A DNA stretch of 64,000 nt, taken from the NCBI GenBank assembly GCA_020446425.1, contig JAGRES010000019.1, positions 17,205 to 81,204 on the forward strand, written 5' to 3'. Positions 24,026 to 32,528 of the stretch are shown here, piece after piece. Both the position numbers and the translations under genes were made by a program. Under the pieces are notes generated by a model. The model made no database searches. It was not told the DNA's origin and saw nothing but the letters and a program-made list of their open reading frames with translations. Positions within the stretch are counted from its first letter, which is position 1; every line of letters begins with the position of its first letter. Source of the DNA: Sphingobium sp. (GTDB taxonomy: Bacteria; Pseudomonadota; Alphaproteobacteria; Sphingomonadales; Sphingomonadaceae).

Positions 24026-24793
24026 TCAAAAAGGTATGATGCGCGACTTCTTGGTGAACTTCATATATCCGGCGTTCACGCCCGCGCGCCAGCCGACGCC
24101 CAAGCGGATCGGGATCAGTACCACCTGCCCGCGTCGCAAATAGGTGGCGGTAAAACCGCCCACGACATAGAGCGCGCCTTCACCCGCAGGATAGCGCTTG
24201 TAGAGGTCTTCGCTGTCGTAGAGGTTGTAGACCAGCACGAATACCTTGGACGCGTTGCCGCCAACATCAAAACCAACCGAAGGGCCAGTCCAGTACACAT
24301 CGCGCTGACCCTCGACCTTGTGGTTGAGCGTGCCGGACCCATAGCGCAGACCGAACACAATCGCTCCCGACGCCTCGCGCCCGGCGATATAGGCATTGGG
24401 CTCACCCTGATCCTTCAATATCTTCTCGATCATGCTGGCGAGGCCTTCGGCCCCGCGGCCGAATACGCCCTCAGCCGCGCCTACCAGATCGTCTTTCTGG
24501 TAAGAAGTGCTGGGGTCCGGCGTAGCAGTCGCGGTCGGCGTGCCATCCGCTGTTGCCGGAGCCACCGGCTCTTGCGCGGGTGCTGCCGGATAGGCCGGGT
24601 TCGCGGGATAAGCCGGATCAGACGGAACTTCCGTTGTGCCACCCGGAGGGGCAAGGTCGGCGTCAATCGCTTCGTTGGGATCGACAGTCGCGACCTGGGC
24701 GTGAACAGGCGCAACAGCAAGCCCGCCCGAAACGGCGACGAGCATCATCCATTTGCCGAGGCGGCCAAGCGCCTGCTTATACTGAGAAATCAT
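24026..24793 (-). CDS. DUF1134 family exported protein
   Basis: A 255-residue protein with an N-terminal export signal (KWMMLVAVSGGLAVAPVHAQ, cut after AHA-like residues). A Pro/Ala-rich linker (about 50-100) precedes a DUF1134 domain. That domain is related to the SYLF lipid-binding fold: VFGRGAEGLASMIEKILKDQGEPNAYIAGREASGA, given here in continuous order as overlapping short pieces, then VYWTGPSVGFDVGGNASKVF and VLIPIRLGVGWRAGVNAGYM. Such proteins are common in alphaproteobacteria and have no assigned function. ATG 24793 follows GGGGAACGGAC. The gene stands alone between a palindrome and the siroheme gene. Confidence 0.86.
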   Translation of the reverse strand: MISQYKQALGRLGKWMMLVAVSGGLAVAPVHAQVATVDPNEAIDADLAPPGGTTEVPSDPAYPANPAYPAAPAQEPVAPATADGTPTATATPDPSTSYQKDDLVGAAEGVFGRGAEGLASMIEKILKDQGEPNAYIAGREASGAIVFGLRYGSGTLNHKVEGQRDVYWTGPSVGFDVGGNASKVFVLVYNLYDSEDLYKRYPAGEGALYVVGGFTATYLRRGQVVLIPIRLGVGWRAGVNAGYMKFTKKSRIIPF

Positions 24794-24931
24794 GTCCGTT
24801 CCCCGACCCGAAAAATCATATATGGCATATCCTTGGGGCAAGATGAAACGGCAATGAACGAACGGCGATCTGAGTCGTTTTTGCGCTGAGTCGAATCGAA
24901 AAAATGTTGAACTCGCCCGAAACAGAGGTAG

Positions 24932-25705
24932 TCAGCCGCGAAACAGCCAGAGCGCGAGCCCCGGTGAGTTCCACTCAGGAGGAGCATCGCAGCATATCCG
25001 CGTGGCGTCAGCCCGGGCGCGGTCCAATATCGAGGCACTGACATCCGCCGAATGGAAGACTGTGTCGGCCTGCCCCAGCAGGCGCGCGGTGCGCAACGTC
25101 AGATCGTCGGGATCATCGGAAGCGATATGGATATGCTCTATCCGCGACGGTTTCCGGGCCTCACCAGCCTCGTCCAGCCAGCGCTTCACCGCTTGCGATT
25201 CCGTCTCGGTGAGGGGATCGAGCGCTCCACCCTCTGCCAGCGCCGCATCAATCGCCCGGCGGCGGTCCGAGGCATCGCTCCAGCGTCCGCGCATGGCCGC
25301 CCGCGCCTTGCCCAGCGATGCCGCCAGCATCCCAAGCGACTGCGGCAGCAATGTCTCCAGCCGCTGACGCACAGCCTTGGCAAGCCCCGCCGAAGCGCCG
25401 CCTGTACCGATTGCGATCAATACCGGGTCGCGGTCGATGATGGCAGGCAGCGTAAAATCGCACAGCGAGGGGCGGTCGACGGCATTGACCAGCACGCCCC
25501 GCGCTTTCAGCCGCGCCACAGCGGCTTGTGCTTCTGCCTCATCCTCTATCGCGACAATGGCGAGCGCCGCCTGTGCATTTTCATCGGTAGTGACTTGCGC
25601 GCCAGCGCGTTCAAGCAAGCGGCGCTTGGCATCCGCCGCGTCTCCCTCACCCAGCAGGATGACCGGGCGGTCTTGCAGTTTCACAAAGAGAGGCAGGCTA
25701 TGCAT
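24932..25705 (-). CDS. precorrin-2 dehydrogenase/sirohydrochlorin ferrochelatase (Met8p-like)
   Basis: A 257-residue protein corresponding to the N-terminal half of CysG. The Rossmann part begins PVILLGEGDAADAKRRLLERAGA, followed by GVLVNAVDRPSLCDFTLPAIIDRDPVLIAIGTGGASAGLAKAVRQ split over the family motifs, then the dimerisation helices. It would oxidise precorrin-2 with NAD+ and insert iron to make siroheme for sulfite or nitrite reductase. There is no C-terminal uroporphyrinogen methyltransferase domain. ATG 25705 is chosen; the frame upstream (SRFRGND) runs through a repeat element and is not protein-like. No cys genes are adjacent. Confidence 0.88.
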   Translation of the reverse strand: MHSLPLFVKLQDRPVILLGEGDAADAKRRLLERAGAQVTTDENAQAALAIVAIEDEAEAQAAVARLKARGVLVNAVDRPSLCDFTLPAIIDRDPVLIAIGTGGASAGLAKAVRQRLETLLPQSLGMLAASLGKARAAMRGRWSDASDRRRAIDAALAEGGALDPLTETESQAVKRWLDEAGEARKPSRIEHIHIASDDPDDLTLRTARLLGQADTVFHSADVSASILDRARADATRICCDAPPEWNSPGLALWLFRG

Positions 25706-25721
25706 GACCAATACTCTAACG

Positions 25722-25807
25722 TCATTTCCGCGAAAGCGGGAATCCATCTCCTGAGCATGCCCAATAATCAAGCATCGGGGAATGGATCCCCGCCTTCGCG
25801 GGGATGA
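25722..25807. repeat. imperfect inverted repeat element upstream of the siroheme gene
   Basis: Arms at 25722-25747 and 25782-25807 are 26-nt near-complements with a few mismatches. Each arm is itself a small palindrome (TTCCGCGAAAGCGGGAA; CCCCGCCTTCGCGGGG). The pattern 'cgcgaaagcgggaatccat' is a widely scattered intergenic repeat type in proteobacteria. In one frame it gives the tell-tale SRFRGND. It fills most of the gap between lysA and the siroheme gene. Confidence 0.75.
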
Positions 25808-25825
25808 CCAGGGTGGAGTACAAGA

Positions 25826-27085
25826 CTATTTCAGAAAATCCGGCACGCACTCGGCGGCGATGATCGTTTCCGGCAGGATACGGTCCGCGACCACGGCGAA
25901 TTGATTCCCATCGACCATCACTTCGGGCACCAAGGGACGGCTGTTATAGGTGCTCGCCATCGTCGCGCCATAGGCACCGGCGGTGCGGAACACGGCAAGA
26001 TCGCCGGATTGCACGGCATCTATATCCCGCCCCATCGCGAAGGTGTCGCCGGTTTCACACACCGGCCCCGCGATATTGGCAACCATGCGCTCGCCATTGG
26101 GAACAACCGCCTCGAAATCATGCCAGGCATCATACATGGCGGGACGCGCAAGATCGTTCATCGCCGCATCGACGATGACATAAGGCCGCGCGACACCCGG
26201 CTTCACCCAGATGACACGGGTAAGCAACACGCCGGCATTGCCGACGATCACACGCCCCGGCTCGAACATCAGCTTCACATCCCAGCCGCGCGTCACGCGC
26301 GCGACCATCGCACCATATTCAGCGGGCGCGGGTGGTACCTTGCCGCGCTCATAGGGCACGCCAAGGCCTCCGCCCAGATCGACACGGTCGATGACATGGC
26401 CTGCCGCGCGCAATTCCGCCACCAGTTCGCCGATACGCGCATAGGCGGCTTCCAACGGCTTCAAGTCGAAGAGCTGGCTGCCGATATGGCAGGCGATCCC
26501 GCGCAGGTTCAAACCGGCCAAGCCGGAAAGGCGCGCGAATATGCCCGCTGCGTCGCTGATCGGCACGCCGAACTTGTTCTCCGACTTGCCGGTCGAGATT
26601 TTCGCATGCGTCCCGGCATCAACATCGGGGTTGACGCGCAACACAGCCGAAGCGGTCTTGCCCATCGCCCGCGCCAGTTCGGCAAGCACTGCGCCCTCTT
26701 CCTCCAGCTCCAGATTGAACTGGCCGATCCCGGCGTCGAGCGCATATTGCAACTCGGCGCGCGTCTTGCCGACACCGGAAAACACGATGTCCTCAGCCTT
26801 CATACCCGCCGCCAGCGCACGGGCAATCTCGCCGCCGGAAACCACATCCGCGCCGAAGCCCTGACGGGCCAGCACCTTGAGCACCGCGATGTTCGGATTG
26901 GCCTTGATCGCGAAGGCAATGTGCTTGTCCGGCAATGTGGAAAGCGCATCGGCAAAGACCTGCGCATGCCGCTCCAGCGTGGCACGCGAATAGATATAGA
27001 CAGGCGTGCCAACGGCTTCGGCAATTGCCGTCATCGGCACATTTTCGGCGTGGAGAACGCCGTCACGATAGTCAAAATGGTCCAT
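25826..27085 (-). CDS. lysA: diaminopimelate decarboxylase
   Basis: A 419-residue PLP enzyme that decarboxylates meso-diaminopimelate to lysine. The PLP lysine lies in AFAIKANPNIAVLK (about residue 60). Other family motifs are GADVVSGGEIARAL, the GGGLGVPYERG phosphate-binding loop, FEPGRVIVGNAG and the substrate Cys loop AGPVCETGDTFA. Length and all motifs are standard for bacterial LysA. It is the last gene of an argH-lptM-lysA set on the minus strand, 21 bp after the small lipoprotein gene. Confidence 0.97.
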   Translation of the reverse strand: MDHFDYRDGVLHAENVPMTAIAEAVGTPVYIYSRATLERHAQVFADALSTLPDKHIAFAIKANPNIAVLKVLARQGFGADVVSGGEIARALAAGMKAEDIVFSGVGKTRAELQYALDAGIGQFNLELEEEGAVLAELARAMGKTASAVLRVNPDVDAGTHAKISTGKSENKFGVPISDAAGIFARLSGLAGLNLRGIACHIGSQLFDLKPLEAAYARIGELVAELRAAGHVIDRVDLGGGLGVPYERGKVPPAPAEYGAMVARVTRGWDVKLMFEPGRVIVGNAGVLLTRVIWVKPGVARPYVIVDAAMNDLARPAMYDAWHDFEAVVPNGERMVANIAGPVCETGDTFAMGRDIDAVQSGDLAVFRTAGAYGATMASTYNSRPLVPEVMVDGNQFAVVADRILPETIIAAECVPDFLK

Positions 27086-27106
27086 GGTGCAATCCGGTCG
27101 GAAAAA

Positions 27107-27355
27107 TCATTGCGGTGGCAGGTCGAACGGGTCTTCTTCCCGCTCCTGCGATCGTTTGAGCGGCTCGGCGCTGCGGTCCGGGCGGGCCTGCGTGCTCGCC
27201 TCCATCAACTCATCGGATGTTTCCGGAGCCTCCGCGCCAACAGCCACCGGAACCGGCGGCGCGCCTTCCACAGGCTTGAGTGCCTTGCGCGAACCGCAGG
27301 CCGCAACCGACGTGCATAGCGCCGCGATCAGGAGCGTTGATCCTACCCGCCTCAC
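27107..27355 (-). CDS. lptM: small LptM-like lipoprotein
   Basis: An 82-residue lipoprotein. A basic start and hydrophobic core end in a lipobox VAAC, and the mature part begins [12 protein letters not shown], like the CGxKGPL start of LptM/YifL proteins that help the LptD/E complex mature. The rest is Pro-rich and charged, probably unstructured. It starts with GTG, overlapping the argH stop as GTGA, and precedes lysA. The argH-lipoprotein-lysA order is a recurring arrangement. The family assignment rests on the leader, the first mature residues and context. Confidence 0.75.
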   Translation of the reverse strand: MRRVGSTLLIAALCTSVAACGSRKALKPVEGAPPVPVAVGAEAPETSDELMEASTQARPDRSAEPLKRSQEREEDPFDLPPQ

Positions 27356-28752
27356 GCGCCTTCTCCCGCCAATGCCTTGCGTGCTTCGGCGATGCGCGCG
27401 CGCACCTGTTCAGGCGCGGTACCGCCATGGCTCATGCGGCTGGCGACAGATGCATCGACGGTCAGCACATCATAGAGGCTTTCGGTGATGCGCGCGTCAA
27501 TCGCCTGCAAATCGGCAAGCGGCAGGTCCGCGAGTTGCACGCCGCGTTCCTCGGCCAGCTTGACCACGCGCCCTGTGATATGATGCGCCTCGCGGAAAGG
27601 CACATCGCCCTCGCGCACCAGCCAGTCGGCCAGATCGGTCGCGGTGGAAAAACCGCTCATCGCAAGCGCGCGCATCCGCTCGGTGCGGAAATCCACCTTC
27701 TCGACCATGCCGGTCATCGCCGCGATGCACAGGCCGAGCAGGTCATGCGCCTCAAACACTGGCGGCTTGTCATCCTGCATATCCTTGGAATAGGCGAGCG
27801 GTAGCCCCTTCATCGTCACGGCGAGCGCATTCATGCACCCCATGATGCGGCCCGCATGGCCGCGCACCAGCTCTGCGGCATCCGGGTTGCGCTTTTGCGG
27901 CATGATCGAGCTGCCGGTCGAATAGGCGTCGGGCAGCGAGACGAAACCAAAGGGCTGGCTCGCCCAAATGATAAACTCTTCGGCCAGACGCGAAAGATGC
28001 AGGCTGAGCTGCGTCGCGGACATCAGATAGTCGAGCGCAAAATCGCGATCCGATACGCTATCGAGGCTGTTGCCGGTCGGCCCGTCGAAACCGAGAGCCT
28101 GCGCCGTCATATGCCGGTCGATGGGAAAGCCGGTTCCAGCCAGCGCCGCGCTGCCCAGCGGGCACTGGTTCATGCGCGCCCGCGCATCGGCAAAGCGCGA
28201 GCGATCCCGCCGCAGCATCTCATAATAAGCCATCAGATGATGGCCCAGCGTGACGGGCTGCGCGCTCTGCAAATGGGTGAAACCCGGCATCACGCTGGCC
28301 GCATGTTCCTCGGCCCGCGCAATCAGCGCCTGCTGCAACGCCTTGAGCGCGGCATCGACCTCGTCCATCGCATCGCGCACCCAGAGCCTGAAGTCGGTCG
28401 CCACCTGATCGTTGCGACTGCGCGCGGTGTGCAAACGCCCAGCCGCCGGACCGATCAGCTCGGCCAGGCGCGACTCGGTTACCATATGGATGTCTTCCAG
28501 CTCCATATTCACCGGCACGCCATGCTGCTCATATTCCTCGGCCACGCGGCTCAGCCCCTCGGTGATCGCCTGCGCATCCTCGCCGGTCACGATCCCTTTG
28601 ACCGCCAGCATCGCGACATGCGCCTTCGACCCCGCGATGTCCTGCTGCCACAGGCGCTTGTCGAAGGGGATGGACGCGTTTATCTCGCGCATGACTGCGG
28701 CTGGCCCTTCCGCGAAACGGCCGCCCCACATGCTGTTGGAGTTTTCTGTCAT
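27352..28752 (-). CDS. argH: argininosuccinate lyase
   Basis: A 466-residue enzyme of the fumarase/aspartase superfamily that forms arginine and fumarate. The superfamily signature [12 protein letters not shown] is present, with [11 protein letters not shown] at the N-terminus and [17 protein letters not shown] in the active site. The start is ATG 28752, giving [11 protein letters not shown]; a second ATG seven codons on is possible. Its start codon overlaps the start codon of the divergent thioredoxin-like gene (CATG), so neither has a dedicated intergenic promoter. GTGA coupling to the downstream lipoprotein gene is clear. Confidence 0.97.
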   Translation of the reverse strand: MTENSNSMWGGRFAEGPAAVMREINASIPFDKRLWQQDIAGSKAHVAMLAVKGIVTGEDAQAITEGLSRVAEEYEQHGVPVNMELEDIHMVTESRLAELIGPAAGRLHTARSRNDQVATDFRLWVRDAMDEVDAALKALQQALIARAEEHAASVMPGFTHLQSAQPVTLGHHLMAYYEMLRRDRSRFADARARMNQCPLGSAALAGTGFPIDRHMTAQALGFDGPTGNSLDSVSDRDFALDYLMSATQLSLHLSRLAEEFIIWASQPFGFVSLPDAYSTGSSIMPQKRNPDAAELVRGHAGRIMGCMNALAVTMKGLPLAYSKDMQDDKPPVFEAHDLLGLCIAAMTGMVEKVDFRTERMRALAMSGFSTATDLADWLVREGDVPFREAHHITGRVVKLAEERGVQLADLPLADLQAIDARITESLYDVLTVDASVASRMSHGGTAPEQVRARIAEARKALAGEGA

Positions 28753-29362
28753 GCCTTGTTCGTCCCGCTCGCTAATCGCTCTGCTCCTGATGGGGGTCGC
28801 TCTTGGCGCATGCGATAGGCAATCCGCGCCAAAGGAGCAAGAAAATGCCGCAACTTCAGGTGAAGTGACCAGCGGTGAAGTCGCACCTTCCGTCGACGCC
28901 GGTGGCAAGAAATATGTCATCGACCGCAGCAAGGCAGGCAGCGGCATGCCCGATTTTGTCTTTACCGACGCCAAGGGCACGGACGTCACGCTGGAGGATT
29001 TCACAGGCAAACCCATACTCATCAACCTGTGGGCGACATGGTGCGGCCCGTGCGTCGCGGAAATGCCGCAGCTCGACAGGATCGCAGGCGATTATGCCGA
29101 GGACGAACTGCAGGTGCTCACCATCTCGCAGGACAGCATGGGCGCGGACAAGGTGCTGCCCTTCTTCGACGCGAATGATTTCCAGCATATCAAGCCATGG
29201 CTGGACCCGGAAAACCAGTTCGGCTTTCATTATGGCGGCGGTGTGCTGCCCGCCAGCGTGCTTTACACCGCCGATGGCAAGGAAGTGGCGCGCATAAGCG
29301 GCGCGCTCGATTGGGAAAGCGACGAGGCAAAAGCGCTGCTGGAAGAGACCATCAACGGATAA
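28751..29362 (+). CDS. TlpA-like thioredoxin lipoprotein
   Basis: A 203-residue exported thiol-disulfide reductase. The leader ([14 protein letters not shown]) ends in lipobox Cys21. A short Glu/Ser-rich linker leads to a thioredoxin fold with active site Cys98-Gly-Pro-Cys101 ([14 protein letters not shown]) and cis-Pro in GVLPASVLY. TlpA proteins keep periplasmic cysteines reduced, for instance for cytochrome c or CuA maturation. The ATG at 28751 shares two bases with the argH start on the other strand. It ends 20 bp from the convergent MipA gene. Confidence 0.9.
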   Translation: MPCSSRSLIALLLMGVALGACDRQSAPKEQENAATSGEVTSGEVAPSVDAGGKKYVIDRSKAGSGMPDFVFTDAKGTDVTLEDFTGKPILINLWATWCGPCVAEMPQLDRIAGDYAEDELQVLTISQDSMGADKVLPFFDANDFQHIKPWLDPENQFGFHYGGGVLPASVLYTADGKEVARISGALDWESDEAKALLEETING

Positions 29363-29382
29363 CGCAGTTCAGAAACTGGAAA

Positions 29383-30240
29383 TCAGAAGGTGTAGGCTAC
29401 ACCCAACCCGCCAAGCCACTGGTCCCTGTCACCTGCATCCTCGACAATGGGCGAGTCGCTATAATCGCCCAATATCCGGCCATAGCCGCCCACGGCGAAC
29501 AGGGCCCAACCCTTGCGCAAATCGCCCGACAGGGACTTCGCGCCGACCACGCCGACGTTCAGCTTGGCGAAACCGGCCTCGTCTCCCGCCGCGCCATATA
29601 CGCCTAGTCCGCTGGCCTGGCTGCCCGCCAGATCAATGTCGTAATAATAGCGGCCATAGCCCTTTCCGACATAATCGGCGGACAGGGACAGGCCGAACAA
29701 TGTCGTTTCCGATAGCGGCGTCGCATATTCGATGGCAGGCGTGAGGATATAGCTTTTGTGTGCGCCCGCGACGTCCTTCATATAGGACACCCGAAACGAA
29801 AGATTGTCATAGGCGCTGGTGATAACGCCGGTCTTGGCGATGCCGCCCCACGCACCGACCTCAACAGCTGTGTCGAGTTTGCCGAGCGCCTTCACCCGGT
29901 CATCCTTGATGCGGCCGGTGCGATTGAAACGCACATTGAGGACAGGGCCAAAGCCGATATCCCAGCCGTCCTTGCCATTATTATGCACGACATCGAGATG
30001 CAGATTGGTGCCGCGCGAGAAGAAAGGCATGCCTGCCACCTTGCCGCGGACCAAAACGCCAGGCGTCAGATTATAATCGTCGGACCCTTCGTAGCTGGGC
30101 AGGAACGCGCCGCCGATGGCCACAGTCACCTCATCGCCACCCTCGCGCTGCGCAAAAACGGGCGCTGGCATGCTGCCTATCGTCAATATGACGGCGCTGC
30201 AGACGCATAATGGCCGGTTTCTGCGCATGATGTCGGTCAT
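29383..30240 (-). CDS. MipA/OmpV family outer-membrane protein
   Basis: A 285-residue beta-barrel protein. The signal peptide (residues 5-30, LCVCSAVILTIGSMPAPVFA) is followed by the MipA pattern: VAIGGAFLPSYEGSDDYN, alternating hydrophobic strands, and a final GGLGVAYTF with C-terminal Phe as in outer-membrane barrels. In E. coli MipA scaffolds PBP1B and MltA; here only the fold is certain. ATG 30240 is chosen over GTG 30252 and ATG 30228. It lies 103 bp after the DUF2141 gene on the same strand and could belong to that transcript. Confidence 0.9.
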   Translation of the reverse strand: MTDIMRRNRPLCVCSAVILTIGSMPAPVFAQREGGDEVTVAIGGAFLPSYEGSDDYNLTPGVLVRGKVAGMPFFSRGTNLHLDVVHNNGKDGWDIGFGPVLNVRFNRTGRIKDDRVKALGKLDTAVEVGAWGGIAKTGVITSAYDNLSFRVSYMKDVAGAHKSYILTPAIEYATPLSETTLFGLSLSADYVGKGYGRYYYDIDLAGSQASGLGVYGAAGDEAGFAKLNVGVVGAKSLSGDLRKGWALFAVGGYGRILGDYSDSPIVEDAGDRDQWLGGLGVAYTF

Positions 30241-30343
30241 GAGTTTGATCACAGTCCTGATATCCCTTTACTCCGACAACGTTTACGAGGGCGCACCGGT
30301 TCCAGTTAACCGGAAACCAAGCATGCAACCTGACACGGCAAGC

Positions 30344-30859
30344 TCAAAGAAAATATTTGAGGCGTATGTCCTGGCTCACACGCCTGTGTTCGACCCTGAA
30401 GCGGACTTTCTCAAACGAAGGCGGTCCAACGAGCAGGCGCGGGTTACCGGAAAACCCCACACCTTCGCGTGGAATGCCCAGCATCTTGTCGAGACGCGCA
30501 TTACCATTTTCATCATGCAGCACCAGCAGCGCATAATCGCCGGGCGCCACTCCCTCGATATGCAGCCCGGTCTTGTCGGAGGCCGAAATACTCGCCTTGT
30601 AGGCCAGCGGATCATCTTCGCATTTGGGGAAATAATGCTCGTCCCGCGTCAGGCAGATGCGGATCATGCCTTTATCCGAGCGCAGCCCCTCAAAATGGAC
30701 GTCCACCCCACCTGCCGCCTCTGCTGCAACCGATGCCGGCGCTCGTACCGATATCGCTGCCGACTTATCCGGGCTGTCTGCTGCGATCAGCAGCGGGAAA
30801 ATCGCCAAGGCCGATATCCGTGCCGCATATTTTGTCCCAGAAGCGAAAATAGAGGCCAT
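30344..30859 (-). CDS. DUF2141 exported protein
   Basis: A 171-residue secreted protein. A signal peptide is visible (ISALAIFPLLIAADS). The DUF2141 domain carries VDVHFEGLRSDKGMIRICLT, YALLVLHDENGNARLDKMLG and the closing GPPSFEKVRF, features of this family of unknown function. The ATG at 30859 gives the best signal peptide but makes the gene overlap the hydroxylase gene upstream by 95 bp. A TTG inside the signal core is the only shorter choice and would ruin the leader. DUF2141 genes are often found near carotenoid or membrane-lipid genes; here the crt operon is 1.7 kb away on the other strand. Confidence 0.82.
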   Translation of the reverse strand: MASIFASGTKYAARISALAIFPLLIAADSPDKSAAISVRAPASVAAEAAGGVDVHFEGLRSDKGMIRICLTRDEHYFPKCEDDPLAYKASISASDKTGLHIEGVAPGDYALLVLHDENGNARLDKMLGIPREGVGFSGNPRLLVGPPSFEKVRFRVEHRRVSQDIRLKYFL

Positions 30860-31517
30860 AATTTCCCTGATATGCCTGATGATGTTTCTGGTGATGGGTC
30901 GCTGTTATCAGCCATCGGCCAGCCGGTCCATGCACAATGACACGCGGGAACATTTCCCACCCCATATGATTGCCGATGCCCATGACGGTCATGATCGCTA
31001 GAACGGTGCCCAAAGCCGCAACATGAATGGGGATGACGAGAACCAGCGCCGGGATGACAACCGCGCCGGTTATGGCCTCCCACGGATGAAAGCTCATCGC
31101 CGCCCAGGCGGTCGGCGGGCGACTGTCATGATGGACCGCATGCATGGCGCGAAACCACCAGGGCCGGTGCATCAGCCGGTGCGTCCAGTAAAACCATGTG
31201 TCATGCATCGCCAGATAGGCCAGCACTGATAAGGGCAGATACCAGAGCGGATAATCGGCCTCATCGGTATAGATGCGCGTCCAGCCATGGGCGTTCCAGC
31301 CCCAGGCAACGATGCCGGCAGGAGCACCGTATATGGCTGCGGAAGCAAGGCTCCAGCCAATCTCGCGGCGAATCTGCCTGTCCTGCCCCGCATATAGGCC
31401 GGGGCGCACCAGATGCGTGGCCCAGGCGAATGCTCCACTGGTGACGAGATAGCGCACCCCGACAATGAGAGTCATGGCAAGTGCGGACAGCAGCGCCGCC
31501 ACCGCCGGGGAGGTCAA
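30765..31517 (-). CDS. sterol desaturase/fatty acid hydroxylase family membrane protein
   Basis: A 250-residue di-iron membrane hydroxylase. The histidine boxes are intact: HDTWFYWTHRLMH, MHAVHHDS and THHQKHHQAYQGNYG. At least four hydrophobic segments flank them. The family hydroxylates or desaturates lipids, sterols, hopanoids or carotenoids. The substrate is not evident, but the divergent carotenoid operon makes a carotenoid or membrane lipid plausible. It is longer than typical CrtZ (about 170 residues). The start is TTG 31517, overlapping the stop of the metal exporter as TTGA; ATG 31475 is the alternative. Its 3' end overlaps the next gene by 95 bp. Confidence 0.85.
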   Translation of the reverse strand: MTSPAVAALLSALAMTLIVGVRYLVTSGAFAWATHLVRPGLYAGQDRQIRREIGWSLASAAIYGAPAGIVAWGWNAHGWTRIYTDEADYPLWYLPLSVLAYLAMHDTWFYWTHRLMHRPWWFRAMHAVHHDSRPPTAWAAMSFHPWEAITGAVVIPALVLVIPIHVAALGTVLAIMTVMGIGNHMGWEMFPRVIVHGPAGRWLITATHHQKHHQAYQGNYGLYFRFWDKICGTDIGLGDFPAADRSRQPG

Positions 31518-32449
31518 TCCGCCCACCGCTCCACCGTCACATGCACGACATTGGGCAGCGCGTGTAATGACTTGCGCAGTTGTACCGTATCGCCGCCCTT
31601 GCCGGACAGGCTGACGATGGCGGCATGGGCATGCGGCCCGATGCGCCATACGTGAAGGTCAGCAATGGTCGCACCGGACTGTGCCGACACTTCCTTGATG
31701 CGCGCCGCCAGCTCCGGCTCGGCAGTATCGAGCAATACCGAAGCCGTATCCTTCATCAGAGCCCAGGACCAGCGGGCAATGATCAGCGCACCCACCACGC
31801 CGATGACGGGGTCGAGCCAGACCCAGCCGAGATAGCGCCCCGCCAGCAGCGCAGCGATGGCCGCTACCGACGTCAGGGCATCCGCCAGCACATGCAGATA
31901 GGCCGCGCGCAGATTATTGTCGCCGTGCTGATGCGCATGCCCATGGTCATGACTGTGGCCATGGTGATGGCCGTGATGATGATCGTGCCCACGCTCCATC
32001 AGCAGCCAAGCGCTGAGCAGGTTGACGATCAAACCGATCACCGCGACCAGCGTGGCATCGGCGAAATCGACCGGGTGCGGGCTCCAGAGCCGCTGCGTCG
32101 ATTCAGCCGCAATACCGAGCGACGCCAGCGCGAGCATCACCGCCGATGCGAAACCCGCCAGATCCCCCACCTTGCCGGTACCGAAGGTGAAATGCGCGTT
32201 ATTGGCGTGCTTGCGCGCAAAGGAATAAGCGAAGGCGGCAATCAGCAGCGCGCCCGCATGCGTCGCCATGTGAAACCCATCGGCCAGCAAGGCCATCGAG
32301 CCGGTCATCCACCCCGCGACAATCTCTGCGACCATGGTGAGCGCGGTCAGCGCGATTACCCAATGCGTGCGCCGGGCATTGCTATCCTGCGTGTCCGGCA
32401 GGAAGCTGTGATCGAAATAATGGCTATGTTCATAGTCCGGTTCGGCCAT
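31514..32449 (-). CDS. cation diffusion facilitator, DmeF-like (Co/Ni or Zn efflux)
   Basis: A 311-residue CDF transporter with six predicted membrane segments. A His-rich loop (GHDHHHGHHHGHSHDHGHAH) follows the fourth segment, as in ion-loading loops. The metal-site motifs LLADGFHMATHAGAL (segment 2) and HVLADALTSVAA (segment 5) provide the His/Asp ligands. A C-terminal ferredoxin-like domain carries ADLHVWRIGPHAHAAIVS. The N-terminus (EHSHYFDHSFL) and the HMATH form are those of DmeF-type Co/Ni exporters. No DmeR regulator gene is adjacent. It is divergent from crtY across 79 bp and coupled to the hydroxylase gene downstream. Confidence 0.92.
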   Translation of the reverse strand: MAEPDYEHSHYFDHSFLPDTQDSNARRTHWVIALTALTMVAEIVAGWMTGSMALLADGFHMATHAGALLIAAFAYSFARKHANNAHFTFGTGKVGDLAGFASAVMLALASLGIAAESTQRLWSPHPVDFADATLVAVIGLIVNLLSAWLLMERGHDHHHGHHHGHSHDHGHAHQHGDNNLRAAYLHVLADALTSVAAIAALLAGRYLGWVWLDPVIGVVGALIIARWSWALMKDTASVLLDTAEPELAARIKEVSAQSGATIADLHVWRIGPHAHAAIVSLSGKGGDTVQLRKSLHALPNVVHVTVERWAD

Positions 32450-32528
32450 ATGCGGTGACTAAGCGGTCGCGGCCCCCGGCGTCAATGACGGGCTATCGTT
32501 TCGCCGATATGCCCGATATGAAAGCTCC

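Noticed and set aside
25706-25771. N-terminal extension of the siroheme protein
   Set aside because: The extra residues come from a palindromic repeat element; the family start fits the ATG at 25705.
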